A stretch of DNA of 64,000 bases from Trichocoleus desertorum ATA4-8-CV12 (GCA_019358975.1 JAHHIL010000018.1:33952-97951); one strand, 5' to 3'; positions 9,100 to 18,207 are shown, counted from the stretch's first letter. Program-made: numbers and translations. Notes: generated from the sequence alone by a model not told the origin.

Positions 9100-10254
9100 T
9101 CAAAAGATATCTGCTGGATCAGCCGCTTGCACTTTGCGAACAGCGATCGCGCCAGACAAAGTACACATAATAATAGCTAAACACAAGACCGTCAAAGCGC
9201 GATCGAATGTCATTATTAGGGGTAATGAAGTGGCATTTCGAGTTAAATCATACAGCCCTAAACACAAGGCAAAACCTGGAATGTAGCCTAGTATTGACAA
9301 AATCAAAGCTTGTTGAAAGACCACCGATAAAAGGTAAGAATTTTTATAGCCCATTGCTTTCAGCGTGGCGTACTCAGGCAAGTGATCAGAAACATCCGTG
9401 TAGAGAATCTGATACACAATCACGATGCCAACAATAAATCCCATCGCTGTGCCCAGAGTAAAAATAAACCCAATGGCTGTACTGCTCTGCCAGTAACTTT
9501 TCTCAAACTCAATAAACTCTTGCTTCGAGAAAATTTTGATATCTTCAGGCAGGCTTTGTCTTAAATTTGTGACGGTTTGATCTACATTGGCTCCTGGTTT
9601 CAATTTAATAATGCCAATATCAATTAAACCTTTGCGTCGTCGCTCAAAAATCCGCAGAAAGTTGAGGTCGCTGGTAATTAGGTTGCCATCTGCCCCAAAG
9701 GAAGCACCCAATTTAAACAAACCGCCCACTTTAATTCGTCTTCCTGCGACTTCTGTGGTTACAGTTTTACCTTGACGGAGATCAGCTGCTACTGGTCCAA
9801 ATTCCGGGCGAGAATCTTCATCAAACAAAACCACTTCTGGCAATTGGATTTGAGGTAAAGCAGCTTGCAATCCAGGCACATCAAACACGGTATCTGCTGG
9901 ATCAATCCCAATCACCAGGATGCCGCGAGTCCGACGGTTTTCTGGATTTTTCCACAGCGCAAAGTCTAAATAAACTGGGCTAACCGAGGCTACATCCTCA
10001 AACCCCAAAGTTTGATAGAGACGACGCTGGGAAAAGCTCCGCATGGCAATTAAGGCCGTGGACTGCGGGCTAATCAAAAAAATATCCCCTTGGAAGCTTT
10101 GATGCAACCGAATCGCACTATCGAACAAGGCATCCCGAAACCCAAGTTGCATAAACATGAGAATGACGGCAAAACCAATGCCAGCTAAAGCGATGAGTAG
10201 CCGCACTTTTTCTCGAACCAGTTGTAGCCAAGCGAGGGGAATTGCCAAGATCAT
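9100..10254 (-). CDS. DevC-type ABC exporter permease
   Basis: A 384-residue MacB/FtsX-type permease. There is an N-terminal membrane helix (about 15-38), a large periplasmic domain (about 40-255), and three C-terminal helices (about 260-285, 310-330, 345-370). The ending RKVQAADPADIF is typical of DevC. DevC partners with DevB (adapter) and DevA (ATPase) in an exporter working with TolC; in heterocyst formers the prototype exports envelope glycolipid, but most cyanobacteria have paralogues of unknown cargo. It lies 72 bp downstream of devB on the same strand. No devA follows: the next gene is on the opposite strand. Confidence 0.93.
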   Translation of the reverse strand: MILAIPLAWLQLVREKVRLLIALAGIGFAVILMFMQLGFRDALFDSAIRLHQSFQGDIFLISPQSTALIAMRSFSQRRLYQTLGFEDVASVSPVYLDFALWKNPENRRTRGILVIGIDPADTVFDVPGLQAALPQIQLPEVVLFDEDSRPEFGPVAADLRQGKTVTTEVAGRRIKVGGLFKLGASFGADGNLITSDLNFLRIFERRRKGLIDIGIIKLKPGANVDQTVTNLRQSLPEDIKIFSKQEFIEFEKSYWQSSTAIGFIFTLGTAMGFIVGIVIVYQILYTDVSDHLPEYATLKAMGYKNSYLLSVVFQQALILSILGYIPGFALCLGLYDLTRNATSLPLIMTFDRALTVLCLAIIMCTLSGAIAVRKVQAADPADIF

Positions 10255-10326
10255 CAGTGGTTCAACAGTTCAAAGATAGAAGTTTGCTGCGATCGCCGTT
10301 AGAATTTCTCTCGACCAATCGGGAGT

Positions 10327-11400
10327 TTACGGGGTAATCGCAACGTTGACTTGCAGATTGGTGAGTCCCGCCACCTTGGGGCTGTCTGCGAGCTTAATTT
10401 TTACCTCTATGACCCTGGCATCTGTGTCTGCGGCAGGATCTGTGTTGAGGACGTCATTTTTGCGAATTTGCAGACCAACCTGGTCTACAGTTCCAGAAAT
10501 CGCGCCCGGAAAGGCATTGCTGGTAATAGTGGCAGTTTGGCCGACTCGCACCTTGGCAATATCGGTTTCATAAATTTCGGCAACTGCATACATCTGACTG
10601 GTGTTGCCAAGCTCTAAGAGGCCATCGTCACCTACCTTTTCGCCAGGGTCAGCATAGATCGCAACGACCCGACCGCTCATGGGTGAGCGTATGACAGCAG
10701 TTTCTAATTCAGCTTTAGCCCGTTGCAAATTCGCCATCGCCACAGTGACTTGAGACTCAGCCTGACGAATATCGGTAGGACGCACCTCTGCAACGCTGCG
10801 TAAAACTTGATTGGATTGCTCTAACTCTTTGCTAAGCGTTTCTAGAGTTAAGCGCCGAGCATCTAGGTCTGCGGCTGATATGGCCCCATTTTGATAGAGC
10901 AGCCGATAGCGCTCATAGTCGCGCTGAGCATTTTGCAGTTGTGCAGTGACGCGCGCTACATTGGCTTCCGCCGCCGCAATATCACCCGTCTTCGCTCCAG
11001 CTTGCACCTGGGCTAAGCGACTTTGGGCCTCTCGAACCTCAGCTTCTGCTTGAATTGCCGTTGCTAGTAAGCGATCGCTCGTATCTAGAACCGCGAGTGG
11101 TTGGCCCAATTGCACCACCGACCCTTCTTGCACCAACAATTTGTTAACTCGCACCGTTCCCATCGAGGAAGGCGCAGCAATGCGAACAAGTCCGCCCTCT
11201 GGCTCTAATCGACCCAAACCTGTAATCGCTCGTACGGAAGCCTCGGCAGGTGCGTCGGCTATAGCCCGATCGGTTGCGACTGAGCCGCGCATGGATGAAA
11301 CGTAGGCAAAAAGACCCAGGCCAGCAGTCCCTAACGCCACAGCGATCGCAAGGGCAATCATCCACTTCCCTGACGGCTGTAATAAAGGCTTATCGCTCAA
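10327..11400 (-). CDS. DevB-type membrane fusion protein (HlyD family)
   Basis: A periplasmic adapter of an ABC exporter. Of 357 residues, 15-35 form a membrane anchor, about 70-105 and 240-265 make the split lipoyl-like half-motifs (VQEGSVVQLGQPLAVLDTSD; VIRSPMSGRVVAIYADPGEKV), and about 115-235 is a long Ala/Gln-rich coiled-coil hairpin. The C-terminal barrel domain ends NLQVNVAITP. The given start is TTG; ATG at 11361, with AGGGA 5 nt upstream, is a reasonable alternative that still keeps the membrane helix. It forms a pair with devC downstream. Confidence 0.93.
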   Translation of the reverse strand: MSDKPLLQPSGKWMIALAIAVALGTAGLGLFAYVSSMRGSVATDRAIADAPAEASVRAITGLGRLEPEGGLVRIAAPSSMGTVRVNKLLVQEGSVVQLGQPLAVLDTSDRLLATAIQAEAEVREAQSRLAQVQAGAKTGDIAAAEANVARVTAQLQNAQRDYERYRLLYQNGAISAADLDARRLTLETLSKELEQSNQVLRSVAEVRPTDIRQAESQVTVAMANLQRAKAELETAVIRSPMSGRVVAIYADPGEKVGDDGLLELGNTSQMYAVAEIYETDIAKVRVGQTATITSNAFPGAISGTVDQVGLQIRKNDVLNTDPAADTDARVIEVKIKLADSPKVAGLTNLQVNVAITP

Positions 11401-11514
11401 AGGTTGTGTTTGAATTGTGTCCGCATCTCATGGTAGCTAAATTTCTGGAAATTTTTACGGGTTCAGGTTTGGTAATTTCCAGAGCGCGATCGCTGACTGA
11501 CTATCTATAGCTAT

Positions 11515-12333
11515 CTAGCGGTGGGCTAAAGTGCGGTTAGTCCGGAATGTAACATTTGTACCATCAGTGGTCTGCTCTAGCACCAGCATCGGCGTTGGCT
11601 TCGCTTTCTGATCCCAGTGAATTTGAGCAATGCGACCCTGAATAGTAGGTTGCCAGGTGTCATTCTCCTCATGGGCAGGGCTGAGGTAGGTTTCTAAGCA
11701 ATCAATAATTTGGCTAATTGTGACAGAAGTAGGCTGAGTCGGCAGCTTAGTGAGCTTGATTTGAATACGGAACAATACTCGCTTGGTGCCCTTCGGTAGA
11801 TCACCGGGTTCATATTCCACATCAAACACTTCATCAACCGCACGACCCGCGCTAGCAATGCCTACAGAACCCTGATTGGCTTGGCTGGGCCGGAGGGCCA
11901 GAGAAATTTTTTCTTTAACTTTAATTTTAATTTGATTGACGATGGCAAAGTGGAAGACTTCTTCCGCCATCCGCATTCTGAGATAGTCTAAGTTAAATTC
12001 TCTAGAGTGAATCAGGTCTGGGTTCTTCTCCATCTTACCGATGGTTTCCAGAGCCATTTTCAGCTTCTTTTGCATCTCCTTGTTCTTCAAGTCTGCAAAC
12101 CGTACCTGCTTTTGCAGCTTACTCGCCTGGAGGTGTGAATACACTCCTAAGCCTACTAAAAGGAGAAACAGACCGCCTGTCGTCATCATCCACGGCTGAG
12201 CGGCCCCATCATCGGGTTGCACAGGCTGAGGGGGCGGAGCTGCGGCTTTAGTTCTGACAGTTTTGGCAGGTTTGATAGGTTTGACAGGAGCTTGAGCCAA
12301 CCAAGGTTCTAGGAGAAAAAGCGGGGTTGACAT
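11515..12333 (-). CDS. Unknown single-pass membrane protein
   Basis: A protein with no function I can name. From ATG 12333 (272 residues) it begins MSTPLFLLEPWLAQ, has a Pro/Ala/Lys-rich linker, one membrane helix at about residues 48-64 (MMTTGGLFLLLVGLGVYS), a charged coiled-coil stretch (QKQVRFADLKNKEMQKKLKMALETIGKMEK), and a C-terminal alpha/beta domain of about 190 residues. An upstream GTG (12432) overlaps the stop of the M15 peptidase gene as TAGTG and would add 33 residues. That close packing suggests one operon with the peptidase, hence a possible envelope role (inference). Confidence 0.8.
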   Translation of the reverse strand: MSTPLFLLEPWLAQAPVKPIKPAKTVRTKAAAPPPQPVQPDDGAAQPWMMTTGGLFLLLVGLGVYSHLQASKLQKQVRFADLKNKEMQKKLKMALETIGKMEKNPDLIHSREFNLDYLRMRMAEEVFHFAIVNQIKIKVKEKISLALRPSQANQGSVGIASAGRAVDEVFDVEYEPGDLPKGTKRVLFRIQIKLTKLPTQPTSVTISQIIDCLETYLSPAHEENDTWQPTIQGRIAQIHWDQKAKPTPMLVLEQTTDGTNVTFRTNRTLAHR

Positions 12334-12431
12334 AATAAATCCAGGCCCAACGGTGACTTCTATTTTCAGAATGCCCCGAAGTGGGGCTGTTGCATCACTA
12401 GCCGCATCGAAAATACAGGTATCCAAAAACA

Positions 12432-14105
12432 CTAGCGAAGCCAGCGAGCTCGGTAACTCCGGGCATCAATGTGGCTGAGATAAGGAAAGCTGGCGTATCG
12501 GCCTAAGCCACCTGGCCACCAAGAGTCCAAGAACCAGTAGAGCTGATCGCCTGTAAGACCATCGCAATAAAAGTCGATGGCATCTCCAACAATATGACGG
12601 CTATTAGAAACACCACCGACTCTGGCATTGATTTCGGAAGGACGATACCAACTGGTGATATAAAAAGGCCGACCAATCCGTTCGCGGGCTTGTTGGGCAA
12701 GACGTGCAATGCGAACAATGGCATCAACGGTGCTTTGGTCGGGAGGCATGCGAGTGCCGCCGTGGGTAGCCTCAGCCCAACTAAAAGTACCGTTGGGGAT
12801 GATCGAGGCGTAAATCTGGATGTTGCTAGGAGTCCAGCGGGCTGGACGTTTAGGCAAAATTAGTGGTTCTGGCTTGGGAGCTGCTTCCAAAGCGTCCCGA
12901 CGGGCTTGCTGCATCCGTTTAACATCTTCAAACAGCGATCGGATGGTTTGATCACGGGTGCTTAGGCCGCGCCAAAGCTGCACCAGCCGAATCAGAGCTT
13001 CTCGCTGATCTTCGGTTTCTCGATACTCGGAAGGAATACGACGGATGAATTCAAGCAATTCGCGATCGATTTGTGTGGCGGCATCGGTGAGGGCTGTTTT
13101 GTTGGCGGTACTGGTGGCAAGGGTGTTTGGGTTAAGTCCCAAAGCGGCGATCGCAGTAGAACGAGAATCCAGCCCCCGCCATAACCGAAAAGTTTCTGTC
13201 AGGGCATTTCGTTGCTCTCCTTTGCCCTGGTAGTACTGCGGGATGCGTTGAGCAAAGGCAATGAGAGCAGGATCAACAATTTTTAACCCAGGCTCTGGAG
13301 ATGTATCTTTTTCCAAAGAGGCGATCGCGGCTTCACGGGAATCCAGTTGCCGCCAAAGTTGGGTCAGGCGAACTAGGGCTTCTCGTTGATGGGGGTAGCC
13401 TGAATAGTTGCGAGAAAGATTTTGGATGAACTGACCCAGCGCTTGATCGAGATAGGATTCATCTACTGTTTCGGGGTCAGTATCGGCAGGAGTTTTGAGG
13501 TTAAGGGAGGCGATCGCGGCTTCGCGTGAATCTAATTTGCGCCAGATCCGCAAAGCTTCCAAAAAAGCATCTCGCTGGTAAGGTAACCCTCGGTAATAAC
13601 TGGGCAGGCGATCGGCTAAGGTGAGGAGCGCTCTATCAAGATAAGCCAGGTTTTGCGGTAACTTTTCAGCCTTGAAGTCGATGGTTAGGTCGTCTAAATA
13701 AGCTTGCAGCAGGGCTTGAGGATTCGACGCTTCTGCTTCTAGACGGGCTGCGGCTAAGTTACTGGCAGGAGGCGTGTAACCTGCGGCTACAGCTTGAATG
13801 AACTTGTTACTATAGCGACCTGTTTCATTGCTCCAGAGATCGGCTGCTTGCCAGCCTTGAGCAATTAAGCTATCCGTAATGCTGCGAATTGTATTAGCGG
13901 CGTATTGGATTTGCCCTGTAAAGGTATTGACTTGGCCCAGGGGAATTTGGTTGGTAGGCGCAATCCCTAACCCGGTTTCTCCATCTTCCAAGGTTGGCTT
14001 ACCTTGAACCTGATACAGTGCTGCCAGGATGGGTTTATGAATTCCGGCTCGTTCTGCTTCTAGCAGGTAAAGGTAGTTGCGCTGGTCTGGTGTCAGTTTT
14101 CCCAT
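12432..14105 (-). CDS. M15-type peptidase with four internal repeats
   Basis: A 557-residue protein. The C-terminal domain (about 415-557) is of the peptidase M15A/DUF882 type, with zinc-ligand motif SRHIVGDAID (His504, Asp511) and final His545 in LSHIDA, so it probably cleaves peptidoglycan peptides. The N-terminal 120 residues (MGKLTPDQRNYLYLLEAERAG) form another domain. The middle has four units at about residues 154-202, 215-263, 279-323 and 347-391, each running from a Leu-rich helix and P-x-Y-Y to QR-A-L-x-LWR-LDSREAAIASL. There is no signal peptide; export, if any, must use another route. The next gene downstream begins at or near its stop. Confidence 0.88.
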   Translation of the reverse strand: MGKLTPDQRNYLYLLEAERAGIHKPILAALYQVQGKPTLEDGETGLGIAPTNQIPLGQVNTFTGQIQYAANTIRSITDSLIAQGWQAADLWSNETGRYSNKFIQAVAAGYTPPASNLAAARLEAEASNPQALLQAYLDDLTIDFKAEKLPQNLAYLDRALLTLADRLPSYYRGLPYQRDAFLEALRIWRKLDSREAAIASLNLKTPADTDPETVDESYLDQALGQFIQNLSRNYSGYPHQREALVRLTQLWRQLDSREAAIASLEKDTSPEPGLKIVDPALIAFAQRIPQYYQGKGEQRNALTETFRLWRGLDSRSTAIAALGLNPNTLATSTANKTALTDAATQIDRELLEFIRRIPSEYRETEDQREALIRLVQLWRGLSTRDQTIRSLFEDVKRMQQARRDALEAAPKPEPLILPKRPARWTPSNIQIYASIIPNGTFSWAEATHGGTRMPPDQSTVDAIVRIARLAQQARERIGRPFYITSWYRPSEINARVGGVSNSRHIVGDAIDFYCDGLTGDQLYWFLDSWWPGGLGRYASFPYLSHIDARSYRARWLR

Positions 14106-14151
14106 AAGCTACAGCACTCAATTGCCCTAATCGTTACAGTTACTAACCAAG

Positions 14152-14940
14152 ATGCCTTTAACGCTACTGTCTCAGGATTTAGTCGCTAATTCCCTTAAGA
14201 ATGTTCGCCTAGTAGCCACCGACATGGATGGCACACTAACCCAAAGCGGCAAGTTTACGCCCACTTTACTACAGGCTTTGGTGCAGTTAGCGGGGGCTGG
14301 CATCAAAGTTTTGATTGTCACTGGGCGATCGGCAGGTTGGGTTGGAGGCTTGGTCAACTATTTGCCTGTTTGGGGGGCGATCGCGGAAAATGGTGGTTTG
14401 CTTTACTCTAGCCAAACTGAGACTAGCGAAACTAAAACGCTTAGCGCATTGGTTGCCATTCCCGATTTAGCAGTGCATCGCCAAAAGCTGGCCCAAACCT
14501 TCCAACGATTGCAAGCCGATTTTCCGCAGTTACAGGAGTCTGCCGACAATCGTTTTCGGCTCACAGACTGGACATTTGATATTGAGGGGCTCAGCCTAAC
14601 AGAAATTCAAGCGATTAATGCCTATTGCCAAGATCAAGGCTGGGGCTTCACTTACAGCAATATCCAATGCCACATCAAGCCGATAGAGCAGGACAAAGCG
14701 ACTGGGTTACGGCGAGTTTTAGGTCAATATTTCCCTACCTACACAACGCAGCAGGTCGTAACGGTCGGGGATAGCCCCAATGATGAAAGCTTGTTTGATG
14801 CCAACCAATTTCCCCTGTCAGTTGGGGTCGCCAATGTGAGAGATTATGCTGATCAGTTAATCCATCACCCTGCTTACATCACCCCGCAACCTGAAGGCGC
14901 AGGATTTTGTCAGTTAGCGGAATGGTTGTGTGCTCTTTAA
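14152..14940 (+). CDS. HAD-superfamily phosphatase (Cof/SPP-like, class IIB)
   Basis: A 262-residue HAD hydrolase. Motif I DMDGTLTQSG (Asp24/Asp26), motif II as TGRS (about 58-61), Lys in HIKPIEQDKATGL (motif III, about residue 181) and motif IV VTVGDSPNDESLF are all intact, so it should be an active Mg-dependent phosphatase. The C2B-type cap lies between motifs II and III. The substrate is not evident; sugar phosphates are usual for the class. It is divergent from the M15 gene (46 bp) and its last 4 bases overlap the 3' end of the convergent CorC-type gene. Confidence 0.9.
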   Translation: MPLTLLSQDLVANSLKNVRLVATDMDGTLTQSGKFTPTLLQALVQLAGAGIKVLIVTGRSAGWVGGLVNYLPVWGAIAENGGLLYSSQTETSETKTLSALVAIPDLAVHRQKLAQTFQRLQADFPQLQESADNRFRLTDWTFDIEGLSLTEIQAINAYCQDQGWGFTYSNIQCHIKPIEQDKATGLRRVLGQYFPTYTTQQVVTVGDSPNDESLFDANQFPLSVGVANVRDYADQLIHHPAYITPQPEGAGFCQLAEWLCAL

Positions 14941-16289
14941 GGAGAGCTTCTAGGGTGAAAAGGCTCATCACTGGAGTCAGTGCGATCGCTAGAGGCAATA
15001 GGCATCACCAAAACCTTATCAACTCGGTTGCCATCCATATCCATCACTTCAAAGCGTAGTCCCTGCCACTCAAAGTGATCTGCGGCAGTAGGGATGTGGC
15101 CCAAATGCATCACTACAAAGCCGCCTAGCGTGTGATAATTGCCCTTCTCTTCCCCAGGGATTTTATTAATCTCTAGAATCTCTTTGAACTCATCCACGGT
15201 TAGCATGCCGTCTAGCAGCCAAGAGCCATCCTCACGCTGTACGGCATAGGGTTCCTCCAAGTCCTCAACTGAAGGAATATCACCAACGATCGCTTCCAAA
15301 ATGTCATTCAAAGTGACGATCCCCTGAATCACACCATACTCATCTACTACGACTGCGATGTGAGTACTGGATTTTTTAAACAACTCTAGGACTGACAAAG
15401 CCCGAGTACTCTCTGGAATAAACAGTGGTTGCCGCAAGTTGGTAGTTAAGTCGATCGACTCTCCTACTAGACTCCGCACCAACAAATCATTGACATGTAG
15501 GACTCCCAAGACGTTATCGATGCCACCTTGGCACACAGGAAACCGGGAATGTACCCCCTCTGTAATTTTCTGACGGTTTTCTTCTAAAGAGTCCTCCAGG
15601 TCCAGCCAGACAATATCGGGGCGCGGTGTCATCAAAGCGTTGGCGCGGCGATCGCCTAAGCGAAATACCCGCTCCACCATGTCCTGCTCGACCTCCTCAA
15701 AGGTTCCTGCCTCCGTTCCCTGTTGCAGTAAGACCCTTATTTCTTCTTCAGTCACCATCGGCTCGTCCGAGGGCCTGATGCCCAAGAGCCGCATCACCAT
15801 GTCTGTAGAGGCGCTCAAGAGATGTACTACAGGGGCAGCGAACATCGCTAACATCCGCATTGGGCCAGCGACCGAGGAAGCGACCCGTTCTGGGTTGTTT
15901 AGCGCCAATTGCTTAGGCACTAGTTCACCAATAATCAGGGTTAGGTAGGTGACGACCATAATGGCAAGGCCCGAAGCGATCGCCTCTCGGTAAGCAGCTA
16001 ATCCAGGAACCATGCCTAAGAGAGGGCCAATTCTTCTAGCCAGAGTGGACTCACCCACAGCACCAGACAAAATGACAATGAGTGTGATGCCAATTTGAAC
16101 AGTAGCCAAAAACTGATTTGGAGCGTTTGCTAGGTCGAGGGCTGTGCGAGCTTTGGCATTTCCCTCATTCGCCATCTGCTGGAGTCGCACCTTGCGTACC
16201 GAGACGATCGCCATCTCCGACAGCACAAAGACACCATTGGCAAAGGTCAGCAAGATAAGGATGAGGAAATCAAAAAGAAAAGAGGACAT
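14937..16289 (-). CDS. CNNM/CorC-HlyC family membrane protein
   Basis: A 450-residue protein of the hemolysin-like/CorC family, implicated in divalent cation (Mg2+, Co2+) export or homeostasis. It has a DUF21/CNNM membrane domain (residues 1-190; IIGELVPKQLAL is characteristic), a CBS pair (about 208-330; MTPRPDIVWLDL and HIAVVVDEYGVIQGIVTLNDILEAIVGDI), and the C-terminal CorC_HlyC domain (about 345-430). All regions are intact. The family name hemolysin is historical and does not imply toxicity. Confidence 0.94.
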   Translation of the reverse strand: MSSFLFDFLILILLTFANGVFVLSEMAIVSVRKVRLQQMANEGNAKARTALDLANAPNQFLATVQIGITLIVILSGAVGESTLARRIGPLLGMVPGLAAYREAIASGLAIMVVTYLTLIIGELVPKQLALNNPERVASSVAGPMRMLAMFAAPVVHLLSASTDMVMRLLGIRPSDEPMVTEEEIRVLLQQGTEAGTFEEVEQDMVERVFRLGDRRANALMTPRPDIVWLDLEDSLEENRQKITEGVHSRFPVCQGGIDNVLGVLHVNDLLVRSLVGESIDLTTNLRQPLFIPESTRALSVLELFKKSSTHIAVVVDEYGVIQGIVTLNDILEAIVGDIPSVEDLEEPYAVQREDGSWLLDGMLTVDEFKEILEINKIPGEEKGNYHTLGGFVVMHLGHIPTAADHFEWQGLRFEVMDMDGNRVDKVLVMPIASSDRTDSSDEPFHPRSSP

Positions 16290-16766
16290 TCCTGAGTTGC
16301 CTGTGATTGTGGCGAATCGCGCCTAACGTCTTAAGTATCTTAATATTCAGAATCAAAGGTTCTAAATATTCCAAGAGTCTAAAGGCGCAATTTTTGTCCA
16401 GACCTAACAAGTATTAGCCAACACAAGCGAAGCAAATATTGTAGCGATCGCTTCACCTCCCAACCATACAGGCAGATAGGGTCTAGCTAAAAACATGACG
16501 GCCCAGTGGGACTCAATTTTGCCGACGCGCCAGACACATAGCAATAAGGCTGACAAGTCAAAGTTGAAGCGAACCCAGGGTGCTCAATCATAAAAGCCAG
16601 TTCGGATCGAAGTAGTCACAATCTATTCAGCAGCAATTTAGCCTAGCCTTTCAAAACTACCGCTAACAGTGAAAGCCCCCGATCGCTTTACTAGAGACCG
16701 GAGGCAGTTTTTTTTCTAGCGTTCTAGCAGGTTAGAGCGAGAACTTGAGGGAACTAGATTAGGGGG
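16290..16766. other. Intergenic region (477 bp) with orphan terminator
   Basis: It lies between the start of the CorC-type gene and the end of the 16-residue-repeat gene, both on the minus strand. I see no protein gene. The promoter of the CorC-type gene should lie at 16290-16400, which is AT-rich. The only strong element is a plus-strand terminator at 16675-16715, listed separately. Confidence 0.4.
16675..16715 (+). terminator. Orphan plus-strand intrinsic terminator
   Basis: GCCCCCGATC (16675-16684) pairs with GACCGGAGGC (16696-16705) at 8 of 10 positions and is followed by eight T residues (16708-16715). The T tract points to the plus strand, yet no plus-strand protein gene ends nearby. 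It may end a small RNA or an antisense transcript. On the minus strand, downstream of the repeat-protein gene, the same hairpin has only a short T run. Confidence 0.6.
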
Positions 16767-17906
16767 TTAGGATTGGTAGCGCTTCTTGGTTTCTTCGTCA
16801 TCGGTGATAGCATCAATGGGGCGATCGCTGGTCAGCTTGGGCTCGGTTGCAGACACAGGCTTAGTTACAGGAGTGGGGTTTGTACCAAGCAGTGGATCTA
16901 CACCCAGCAGTGGATCTACACCCAGCAGTGGATCTACATCCAGCATGGGATCTCTATATAGATCACGGTTAGCTGACGTAGAGGAAGTTGAAGTTGGGCT
17001 AGTCGAGGTTGGGCTGGTTAAAGGCTGACTACCTAAGCTTGGCTTAGTTTTGTCGGCGATCGTACCTTTAGCCTCGTCAGCGGTGCCCTTCACAGAATTC
17101 TTCACAGAGTCGGTTACACCCCGAACATCGGCTTCATTGACTTTACCCTTCACAGAGTTGCTCACGCCACGAACGTCAGCCTCATCAATCTTGTGCTGTA
17201 CAGAATTGGTCACACCCCGAACGTTGGCTTCATCGATTTTGCCCTTCACAGAGTTGCTGACGCCACGAACGTCAGCCTCATCAATCTTGTGCTGTACAGA
17301 ATTGGTCACACCCCGAACGTTGGCTTCATCAATTTTCTGTTTTACAGAAGCACTTACGCCCTGAACATCAGCTTCATCAATCTTGTGCTGCACAGAGTCA
17401 GTTACGCCACGCACATTCGCTTCATCGATTTTGCCCTTCACAGAGTTGCTGACGCCACGAACGTCAGCTTCCTCAATTTTCTGTTTCGCAGAATTAACGG
17501 CACCTTTCAAGTCAGCTTCATTCACTTTCTCTTTGACGGTTTCAACCACACCTTCTACTTGGTGGGTGACTCCTTCAACGGCATCCTTCATCGTATGGAC
17601 TGCACTATCGACTTTCTGGTCAATTCCTTCTGCGGCTTGGTTACCAATCGCTGCACCTGCGATCGCGCCACCTACAGCACCAACGGCTGCGCCTAAGCGT
17701 CCACCGACCATTCTACCAATGGTAGCTCCAGCAATCCCACCGCCAGCCGCACCAATAGCTTCCGCAACGATGTGGTTAGCAGATTGATCTTGGTCAGAAG
17801 CATTCTCTTGGGGCTGGATTTCTGCACTAGTCTCTATGATTTCGACATCGATAGGAGCTAGGTTGTCTTCGTTGCCCATGTATGAGGAGTTATTGATGTT
17901 AGTCAT
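16767..17906 (-). CDS. Glycine-zipper protein with nine 16-residue repeats
   Basis: Function unknown. Of 379 residues, the N-terminal 45 are acidic, residues 50-92 form a Gly/Ala-rich glycine-zipper hairpin (GAAGGGIAGATIGRMVGGRLGAAVGAVGGAIAGAAIG in two helices), and residues 127-270 are nine tandem 16-residue units of the form KIDEA[DN]VRGV[ST]NSV[KQ][GH]. Units alternate in sub-type, giving a 32-residue higher-order period. These amphipathic, Ala/Val/Lys/Glu/Asp-rich repeats recall LEA group 3 and similar stress proteins. A Ser/Thr/Pro linker and four DPLLGV-type hexapeptides (319-342) follow. The glycine zipper could insert in a membrane. No enzyme motif is seen. Confidence 0.9.
   Translation of the reverse strand: MTNINNSSYMGNEDNLAPIDVEIIETSAEIQPQENASDQDQSANHIVAEAIGAAGGGIAGATIGRMVGGRLGAAVGAVGGAIAGAAIGNQAAEGIDQKVDSAVHTMKDAVEGVTHQVEGVVETVKEKVNEADLKGAVNSAKQKIEEADVRGVSNSVKGKIDEANVRGVTDSVQHKIDEADVQGVSASVKQKIDEANVRGVTNSVQHKIDEADVRGVSNSVKGKIDEANVRGVTNSVQHKIDEADVRGVSNSVKGKVNEADVRGVTDSVKNSVKGTADEAKGTIADKTKPSLGSQPLTSPTSTSPTSTSSTSANRDLYRDPMLDVDPLLGVDPLLGVDPLLGTNPTPVTKPVSATEPKLTSDRPIDAITDDEETKKRYQS
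17097..17528 (-). repeat. Nine tandem 48-bp coding repeats
   Basis: Nine in-frame 48-bp units encode the 16-residue repeats of the glycine-zipper protein. Neighbouring pairs are almost identical at DNA level (for example the alternating AACGTTGGCTTCATC and GACGTCAGCCTCATC versions on the plus strand), pointing to recent duplication of 96-bp pairs. A second tandem repeat of 18-bp units at 16881-16952 encodes DPLLGV-type hexapeptides. Confidence 0.92.
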
Positions 17907-18207
17907 ATGCCAAATTTCCTGCGAGTTTATAACTTTTGCTTATTTGTCCCCAGTTTATCGATTAATAAAGGAGCTGACCTCCCCTGTCGGGAGAGATCCA
18001 GAAGATCTAGATTCATCTAATAGAGGTATCCCTTAGGTGAAAGAGCTACTACTGATCAGGCTGGTTTGCCCGCAGGTTAGATCCAAAACTGGACCAACTA
18101 ATTGCATCAACAAGAAGACAATTTCAACCAACGGCTTTGGCTGGGGCTTCTACAATACAAAGATAGGTAAACATTCTTGACTGTCCGCTGCCCCGGTTCC
18201 AGAATCT
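17907..18207. promoter_or_regulatory. Divergent spacer between repeat-protein gene and mfd
   Basis: A 301-bp region that should hold both promoters. A small hairpin CTCCC-CTGT-(C)GGGAG occurs near 17978-17993, in the leader of the minus-strand gene, and AGATC/GATCT motifs lie around 17994-18010. No gene or known operator is recognisable. Confidence 0.35.

Noticed and set aside
17097..17528. Regularly spaced repeats that might suggest a CRISPR array
   Set aside because: The 48-bp units are contiguous, in frame and have no unique spacers.
16773..17787. Several plus-strand ORFs opposite the glycine-zipper gene
   Set aside because: They are artefacts of the tandem repeats, which keep all frames open; the minus-strand frame has the biological composition.
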